64,000 bases of DNA from Elymus sibiricus (lineage: Eukaryota > Streptophyta > Magnoliopsida > Poales > Poaceae), in NCBI GenBank assembly GCA_039707655.1, contig CM077675.1:420503162-420567161 (forward strand), written 5' to 3'. Below are positions 56,041-64,000 of the stretch, piece by piece (the stretch's first letter is position 1; every line of letters begins with the position of its first letter). The position numbers were made by a program, and so were the translations under genes. The notes under the pieces are model-generated. The model was not told the DNA's origin. It did not search any database and was given only the letters and a program-made list of their open reading frames with translations.

Positions 56041-58138
56041 ACTCCCCCAAGCTTAACTCATTGCTTGTTCTCAAGCAATTCAGTTGACAAACTGAAAGTG
56101 ATAAAGAAAACTTTTACAAACTCCTTTGTTCTCGTTATTATACACATGCTTAGCTAGTAGTGTTCAGGTTTTCAGCATAAATCATAAATAACCATATCCA
56201 TGATAACAATTAAACATCATATTCACTCATGGAAATACATAACCAACTAGCAAGCAATAATAAGATATCTCACATGTCAACAATTTGTCAAAACAATCAT
56301 AATATAATTAATATGGTGACATGATATTTCGCTAGCCCTTTCTGAGACCGCAAAACATAAATGCAGAGCACCTCTGAGGTTCAAGCAGTAACTAAACATT
56401 ATAATTCAGGGTAGAAAAGATCCAGTCATGCTCATATCCAACATTAACTAGACTCAATGCATAAGAATGACAATAGTGCTCTCTGGTGTGGTGCTTTTAG
56501 TGAGAAGATGATGACTCATAACATAAAAGTAAATAGAAAGGCCCTTCGCAGTGGAAAGCATTGATTTGTAGAGGTTCCAGAGCTCAAGGTTTAAAATAGG
56601 ATTGAAATTATAATTTTGGGTGGTATGCTTTTCCTGTCAACGTCACGACAAATGATTTCAATATCTTCCATGCTAAACTCATTATTGGAGGTTCTCAAGC
56701 GGAAATATAAAGTTTACTCCTATCCACCATCCATACACAAACAATGGCTAACCGAATCCACAGGTGCCAGCCAACATGTCAACTGTCCCAAGGAGTTTTG
56801 TTTAATTTATTTTTGATTAGCAGGACTGGGCATCCTTTTTACCAGCCTCTCTCGTGCAACGACGGTGAATAAACGACCGTCTTGAGAATAACTCACTTAT
56901 CATGGAAGATATCGACTGCCCCGTCGCTCCATGAGAGGTATGAGCGCACAAAACAGATGTTTGTTTGAATATTTAGAGGTGGGACATGCAAATTTACTTG
57001 GAACGATAGAGTAGTACCACATATAGGTATGATGGTGGACTCATGTGGAATAACTTGGTTTAAGGATTTTGGATGCACATGCAGTATTCCCGCTTCGTAT
57101 AGGTGATGGCTAGCAATAAATTGAGAAGCGACCAACTAGAGAGTGAAAATGGTCATAATCATGCATTTTGAATAATTAACATTGGATATTAGCATGGGTA
57201 GGATATGAACACTTTGAATTTAAACATCATGAAGGCTGCATTGGTTTTTGAATCAACTACACGTTTGCACATGGGCCAAGTCAAGTTGCTCGAATTACTC
57301 AGAGGGAAATACCATACTACCATACCACACCATAACCATTTTAATGCATGTTGACACATACGATAAATCATTATCCACTCCTAGCTATTTAAGCATGGCA
57401 TGAGAAAGTATAATCTCTAATTGTCAACATAAACATGTTCACTCATGATATACTGAATCAAGATCGAACGAGCTAAACATATTTACAAAAATGGAAAACA
57501 AGAAGAATTCATACCAGCTTCCTTTACCACGATCACTTCATCAAATATCGTCATTATTGCCTTTCACTTGCACGACCGAATGATGTGATAATAATAATAG
57601 TGCAAGTGTGTCGTGGACTAAGCTGGAATCTGCAAGGCAGTTTATACAAAGGAGAAGACAACATAATATTGGCTCTTCTTTAGATCAACAATAAAGCATA
57701 TGAGAGCCACTTAACATTTTCATCGTGGTGTTCTCCTTTAGACAACTCAAAGAAAAGAAAAGAAATTCAGAGAAACACAATGAAATATTTTTGGAGTTTT
57801 TGTTTTTTTTAAGGAAGAAAATAAACAAGGAAAAACAAGAATGGGAAAATTATTTACACGGGAAAGCTCCCAACTTGCAAAGGAAATCTTTTTGGGGTTT
57901 CTTTTCTTACTACAACTAATTAAACTAGAAAGAAAACTTAAAAAGAAGAAGCGAGAAATATTTTTGGATTTTAAAAGTTTTTCAAACACACAAAAAGAAA
58001 GCGAAAAAATAAAGCTAACATGGATATAAAATGAAAAAGGATGAACACCAACAATTTATATGAAGTGTGTGAACATGAATGTAATGTCGGTGAGAAATAC
58101 GTACTCCCCCAAGCTTCGGCGTTTGCCTATCTTGGTGA
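56041..58138 (-). other. Polypurine tract and non-coding 3' region of element B
   Basis: TAAGCTTGGGGGAGT on the minus strand at 56041-56055 abuts the LTR. AAGCTTGGGGGAGT occurs again at 58103-58116, 22 bases after the env-position ORF. No coding sequence is supported between. A CTGCGAAGGGCC block (minus strand, about 56540-56555) is shared with element 2. Confidence 0.75.
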
Positions 58139-59022
58139 TCACCACTGGTAATAGCCATCTGGTCCTGGAAAGTATTGAGGCTGAGGCACTCGAGCATCCC
58201 ACGCCTGGGCCGCGGCCTCCCCTTCAACCAACTCGTTTCGGTAAGCAATTATGTCTGGTGGCATGATGATGTACCTGTTCCTGGCATGAGAGTTAAACAA
58301 AGAAGGTGCAGGCAACGCAATAACATCTCGAGTATCCTTGCTGTATACTAAGTTATAACGAATGTGCTGCGGGGGCTTAGGTTCATCAATGAACTGGTAT
58401 TATATCATAGACTGATGATCAAGATAAACTTTGGGAAACAAATAATCAGTGGGGCATATGGCACTAAAGCGTTTTTCTAAGCAGGTGGCATAAATACCAC
58501 CATGAACCTTGCCCTTCGTTCAGTTTAGATGCAAGTGGCGCGCGACAATAGCTCCTAGGTTGTAAGTGTTATCACCATATAGTGCGCGACACAAAATAGC
58601 GAGAGTGGGGGCATTGAGACCATCGCCCTGAGTAGTAGCAGTTATACATTTCCCTATGAATAAAGCAAAGTAGTGCACAGACGGGAAATGTAAACTCGTG
58701 GCCCTAGCATTGGATACACCTCTAGTTTCTCCCACAGTTAAGGTACTAAGTAATCCATCAAACTCCTCTGGTTTAGGATCACGCACTCCCCCGTCAGAAG
58801 GAAGCAAGCATATTTCACTAAATCCAGAGAGTGGCATTTCATAATGTGTGGCATATAAGTCGAAGCGTACCATGGGAGCACCGGGACTATTCATGAAATG
58901 GAAATTTTGCACAAAGGAATTTGTAAGGAGATAGTATTGGTCACACTCATCTGTGAGGAAGTTGATCAACCCGACATTTGCAACGAATTGCATAAACTCT
59001 TGGTAGAAACCCGCTTCGCTCA
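58139..59022 (-). pseudogene. Env-position ORF of element B, 5' end cut by CACTA
   Basis: The visible part starts SEAGFYQEFMQFVANVGLIN, continues with LTDECDQYYLLTNSFVQNF and GETRGVSNARATSLHFPSVH, and ends FPGPDGYYQW with a stop at 58139. Two in-frame stops (58520-58522 and near 58429) disable it. Similar proteins occur in Triticeae Athila-type elements as I recall. No membrane segment is visible, so an envelope role is unsupported despite the position. Its relation to the coiled-coil ORF of element 2 is unclear; the sequences look unrelated. Confidence 0.65.
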
Positions 59023-59182
59023 CACTACAAGAAATATGTCAACTTCCGACCATCACTATTGGTTGCTGAATGGTCATTGTTTTTCATTTGCGACCTTTTT
59101 ATGACCAAAAACAATTGGTCAAAAGCTGACCGTCTTTAATGAAACTTAACGACCTTCTTTATGATATGGTCATAGAAAGCAA

Positions 59183-59229
59183 CGACCAAAACAAAAGGTC
59201 GTTGGTCCTACGACCTTTTGTTTTGGTCG
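59183..59229. repeat. Subterminal hairpin of the CACTA element
   Basis: Perfect 19-bp arms (59183-59201 and 59211-59229) around a 9-base loop TTGGTCCTA; the arms combine two GGTCG units, the repeat type expected to bind CACTA transposase. Confidence 0.9.
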
Positions 59230-60409
59230 CTTGTTGTCTGCCCAGGCCACGTCGGATCCAACGTGGCAAGCTGACATGGCAAAATTGCGACCAATTGAAT
59301 TGGTCGTTGATAAGAATCAGCCCGGTCCATTTCGCTGCTTTACATGGGCCGAGCCCAACAATTCAGCCAATTTATATTTTTTTCTTGCCAATTTTGGTCA
59401 GCTACACGGGCTAAACCCTATAATTCGGCCTTTTATTTATTTATTTCTAGGCTGTGGCCTTTTAACATTGTTTGAGCCATTATATTTTGGAGCTGGTCCC
59501 ACCAATCAGATGGGTCCCACTTGTCATCATCTCACACATTGGGCCCACTTGACAAAATTTTCAAAACTGCTCAGATTATTTTCATAAGTGGGTCCCACGA
59601 GTCAGGTTTCCATTCCACACGTTTTCAAATCACATACATGATCAATATTTCAGACAGAACAGTACAAATGTAGTTCATCAAATAACACTAACTAAGTCTA
59701 CTACAATCTGTACATAGTCTATTACAACCCAAATATGCTTACTATTACAATATTACAATATTTACAGTCTATTACAGTCAAACAAAAGAGAAAACTCTTT
59801 GCTGAGTAGGGCTATACGGCTTCGAACTTCAAATTTAGTAGACCTGGAGCTCCTGTAAAAGAGTGAACACATAGCCATTAGAGTAGCTATTATTCTTGGA
59901 GTAGATTTGCAAACCTCCAGGTTTGATGTACAGACTATCGAAAAATTATATATTGAAAGAAATCTCATAGAAATGTAGATTTATGGACCAAATATATGAT
60001 AAAGCAATAGATTCAGCCAACTTCAAAGACCTAGATGTTTGTGATGCATCTTCACAGAACCACAAGAACACTAGATATAGTATAATATGATTCCAGGAGT
60101 ATAATGCTAACCACAAGAGCATCAATCAGCAGCAGGTATATAGCTAGCAAACTATCTACTAGACATCATCAACACTTGAACCATAACATGTCTAGCAAGG
60201 AAACAAAAAATGGGACAAGTACTAATTCTGGATAACATGTCCAGGAAGGCCATCCAATGGTTTCAGCCACATCCTAATAAACCAGTAGCACTCTAATACT
60301 ACTAATTACCAGCAGTAAATCAAATAGCCAGATGAAGCACCAACACTTGATCATCAACGCAACAGTCGGCAAGGACCCAACCACGGCGCAAAAAGCATCG
60401 AAATCCTAA

Positions 60410-61026
<617 letters not shown>

Positions 61027-61384
61027 CTATTGAACAGCAAAACAGAGGTATGGTCAAATAAACAATAATACCATTACAACCCATATATATCAGTCAGATA
61101 TATGATAAGAAGCTGGCCATGTATGAATAACAAGAATCACAAGAACACTAGATATAGTATAATATCTGATAAGAAGCTTGTGATGTTTGTGATGCATCTT
61201 CACGAAATCACAAGAACACTAGATAGCAACCGTATCTTGCATGGTAAATCTCCAAAGTATACAACCAAGAATATAAGAATAAACTTGTTTCATTACATAG
61301 TACTGCTATGTAATTGATATGCAAAAGATACATCTCCCATGTTCAGCAATCAGGATCAACCATGAAGTTTCTACTACTCCTACA

Positions 61385-61510
61385 TTTTTTTGACAACTGA
61401 AAACAGTAGGGGATCCCCCTACTGCATTTGTATTACTTGTATGGGTGGTATACATGTTACATTGTTACAAGTGTACAGCTCATCCCAACAGGGGAAAAGG
61501 CATACCTCGG
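61385..61510 (-). mobile_element. 3' stub of a non-LTR retroposon
   Basis: On the minus strand CAGTAGGGGGATCCCCTACTG is a near-perfect palindrome followed by TTTTCAGTTGTC and seven A. The layout (palindromic stem, GTC, poly(A)) equals that at 41917-41960. Boundaries are approximate and no duplication was found. Confidence 0.4.
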
Positions 61511-62294
61511 AAAAAAGAGAAACTGTCTAGAGAATTAGTGTGGTGGGTTTAGGCTTAGCTAGGAAGGCAGTAATAAACTGTTTTTTATTTTCATAAGTTC
61601 TATGCTGCAAGTATGAGAGATCTAATGTTTACTGCTCCTACATCAGTAAGCTGATTATTTAAGATGCCAATGTTTACTTTTGAAGTACAATTATGGTTAT
61701 CTCAAAGAATTTGTGCCTCATAAACATGCATGGAATTTCTATCTCAAAGAAGTATACATATTTATCTTGTTTAATTAGGCCAGCAGTGCAAAACAACCAA
61801 TTATATTGCCTTACCAGAAGTACAAGCAGAAAAAAAACTCGAATAACCAGGTGTACAACTCAATGCATCATAGCAACAGAATTAAAAAGATGATCACAAT
61901 GAAATCAACAGAAGTATCAACTATCAAGCAGTAGTAGCACAAAGCATCAAGCAAAGCAAGCAAGCGGCAACGCAATTGCACAGCAACGAGGAACACTCCC
62001 TTCACTCTTTATTCTCCAATGGAGTCACCATTCTCTCCGTGATACCTCCACACCCCTCCACTGCACCCCCTATGCTTTCCTATGCACCGTAAACATGGCA
62101 GCGGGCAATCATCTCCGCTCTCCATCGTCTCCCCAAATCCAAACAAATAGCAGCAGCAGGCAAACAAAGAACAACAACATCTCCCTCAATACATCATCTC
62201 TCTCCCTCTTCTTGCTAGTGTTCTAAACCAACAGAGCATGCTATAGGAGCAGAAAAGAGGGAGCTAGGGGGTAGGAGATGGAACCAACTCACCG

Positions 62295-62420
62295 GAGAAC
62301 TTGTGGTCGCCGCCGTACACAGCCGCCATAACGCTGGTCACCTCAAGAAGCATCGCCGTGCAGGAGACGCTGCCAGACGTGCGCAAGAGCAGAGCACCTG
62401 CTGCGTCCAAATGCAAATCG
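62295..62420 (-). pseudogene. Possible captured first exon
   Basis: On the minus strand an ATG at about 62357 opens MLLEVTSVMAAVYGGDHKFS and runs into a strong donor, CCGGTGAGT, at about 62297. The GC content is higher than its surroundings. No family was recognised. It lies with the H3.3 exons in the same orientation within the CACTA element. Confidence 0.35.
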
Positions 62421-62872
62421 AACAAGGACAAAAAATTAGGAAGGGTTTCAAACTCATTTATCAACAGAGAAGAATTGCTTGCAGGTTCCCAAGGCCGGTC
62501 GCATCTAAAAAACAGAGCATGACAGGTAAATGCATGTGTTTTTGAAAGTACAGGAGACTTAGAAACAAAAACAGAGCATGGATAATAGTATAGTTCATCA
62601 ACTGATATGGGCAGCTATCCAACCGAACTTCCCAATGGGAAGAACTCACAAGAGCAGACAAAGAAATGGATGTTTTAATCTAGATTGTACTTGGATGTGA
62701 GGTTTAATTTTAGGGGCTTCAAATCGGGATCAAGATGAAATAGAAACTAGTAGTACATTTGTTCCTTCATATGTTGGATTCTCCAGACAGATAGGAACAA
62801 GAGTGGAACAGTAGTGATTCTGCAGATGATGAAAGATACACAGGTTATCTGACGGCGAGGGAGGGGTGTTAC

Positions 62873-63089
62873 TGTCCTCGGGGGCGTCCCTGAGGCGCTT
62901 GCGCAGGTCGTCGCTCTCCCTGGCGAGCTCGTCGCAGGACTCCATGGCGCGCTCGAGGTCGCGCTCGAAGAGGCCGCACTCCTTCTCGAGCCTGGCGGCG
63001 TGGACGGCGAGCTGGTCGCGCGCGGCCGCCATGGCCTCCTTCTCCTCCACGCAGTGCCGGATCCCCTCCGTGTTCATCGCGGACTTGTT
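62873..63089 (-). pseudogene. Captured coiled-coil exon
   Basis: A 217-base exon between CTCTGTGCAG (acceptor, ending 63090) and a GTAAC donor at 62872. It reads NKSAMNTEGIRHCVEEKEAM, then a continuous heptad pattern ending LARESDDLRKRLRDAPED. It is open and GC-rich, so probably captured recently or from a conserved gene. I do not recognise the parent gene. Confidence 0.5.
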
Positions 63090-63104
63090 CTGCACAGAGC
63101 CGTT

Positions 63105-64000
63105 TGATACTTCTCCAACGTATCTATAATTTTTGATTGTTCCATGCTATTATATTATCTGTTTTGGATGTTTTATATGCATTAATATGCTATTTTATAT
63201 TATTTTTGGGACTAACCTATTAATCTAAAGCCTAGTGCCAGTTTCTATTTTTTTCCTTGTTTTTGAGTATTGCAGATAAGGAATATTAAACGGAGTCCAA
63301 ACGGAATAAAATCTTCGGAATGATTTTTCTTGGACCAGAAGAAACCTGTCAGACTTGGAGATGAAGGCAGGAGACCTGCCGGGAGGCGACAAGCCACCAG
63401 GGCGCGCCCTAGGGGGGCGCCCCCTGGCTTGTGGCCCCCCAGCAGGTCTCCTAACCCTATTCTTCGGCCTATAAATTCGCAAATATTCCCCCAATACCAA
63501 AAAGAGCCACGAAAATACTTTTCCGCCGCCGGAAGCCTCTGTTCCCGTGAGATCCAATCTTGGAGCCTTTTCCGGTAATCTGCCGGAGGGGGATTCGATC
63601 ACGGAGGGCATCTACATCAAGTCCATTGCCCCTCTGATGATGCGTGAGTAGTTCACCACAGACCTTCGGGTCCATAGCTAGTAGCTAGATGGCTTCTTCT
63701 CTCTCTTTGTTCTTCAATACCATGTTCTTCATGATCTTCATGGAGATCTATCAGATGTAATACTCTTTTGCGGTGTGTTTGTCGAGATACGATGAATTGT
63801 GGGTTTATGATCAGCTTAACTATGAATATTATTTGAATCTTCTCTGAATTCTTATATGCATGATTTCATATCTTTGCAAGTCTCTTCGAGTTATTGGTTT
63901 GGTTTGGCCAACTAGATTGGTAATTCTTGCAATGGGAGAAGTGCTTAGTTTTGGGTTCAATCTTGCGGTGTCCTCACCCAGTGACAAAGTAGGGGTAGCG
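63105..64000 (+). repeat. LTR, cut by the window end
   Basis: Begins TGATACTTCTCCAACGTATC and follows the element A LTR layout: GC inverted-repeat block ACCAGGGCGCGCCC at 63398-63411, CCTATAAATTC near 63470, and GATCACGGAGG near 63597. It interrupts the CACTA interior just upstream of the coiled-coil exon. Orientation is plus; whether it is a 5' LTR, a 3' LTR or solo cannot be told. Confidence 0.88.

Larger units (their letters stand above)
54644..59022 (-). mobile_element. Element B: minus-strand Athila-like retrotransposon, 3' part
   Basis: A 3' LTR at 54644-56040 is preceded, on the minus strand, by a polypurine tract at 56041-56055, about 2 kb of non-coding DNA and an ORF in the env position (58139-59022). 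The CACTA element at 59023 interrupts it. Likely target duplication on the left: ATGCC at 54639-54643; its partner is not in view. Gag, pol and the 5' LTR are not in the window. Confidence 0.85.

Noticed and set aside
62264..62545. Plus- and minus-strand frames of 66-80 codons beyond the short exon
   Set aside because: Only the piece ending in a strong donor on the minus strand looks exon-like; the remainder has no supporting features.

Overview
This window looks like an intergenic, repeat-dense stretch of a large grass genome, most likely a Triticeae species (wheat, Aegilops or barley relatives). The grounds are Athila-lineage Ty3/gypsy elements with 1.4-1.6 kb LTRs beginning TGATACGTC, Harbinger, CACTA, Mutator-like and foldback DNA transposons, LINE remnants, and one ordinary plastid-protein gene with monocot-style GC content and a short intron. 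Family and lineage names come from memory of motifs; no database was searched.

Layout. 1-5416: 5' half of a minus-strand Athila-type element (element 1), cut by the window edge. 5417-5681 and 24285-24660: the two halves of an older low-copy sequence split by element A. 5682-24284: element A, a plus-strand gag-protease element without RT or integrase, with 1579-bp LTRs and the 5-bp duplication CTCCT. Nested inside it at 11688-22003 is element 2, a full-length relative of element 1 (duplication AGAGT), with one continuous gag-pol frame broken only by three stop codons. 25380-29879: a LINE remnant carrying a TIR element with a GRF zinc-finger pseudogene. 31121-34971: a 5'-truncated LINE tail with a 15-bp duplication, itself host to a 760-bp retroposon (16-bp duplication) and a 2.4-kb Mutator-like element. 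37763-41766: a large foldback element. 41917-44340: a LINE-like ORF interrupted by a Harbinger element that carries an AP2/ERF pseudogene. 45024-45562: a possible small secreted-protein gene. 46430-49700: a second foldback with two smaller insertions. 50194-50850: the one convincing host gene, a two-exon plastid membrane protein. 51078-54135: Harbinger transposase and Myb-like remnants. 54136-59022: an LTR fragment invaded by a minus-strand Athila-like element (element B). 59023-63104: a CACTA element carrying pieces of histone H3.3 and other gene fragments. 63105-64000: the start of another LTR.

How it fits together. Most of the DNA is one record of successive insertions, and exact target-site duplications allow ordering of several events. 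The most interesting non-routine signals are: an LTR-U3-like promoter module in front of the third ORF of element 2; a polypurine-tract motif repeated just after the coding region in three element families; a chain of perfect palindromes in the Mutator-like element; and gene capture by CACTA and Harbinger elements.
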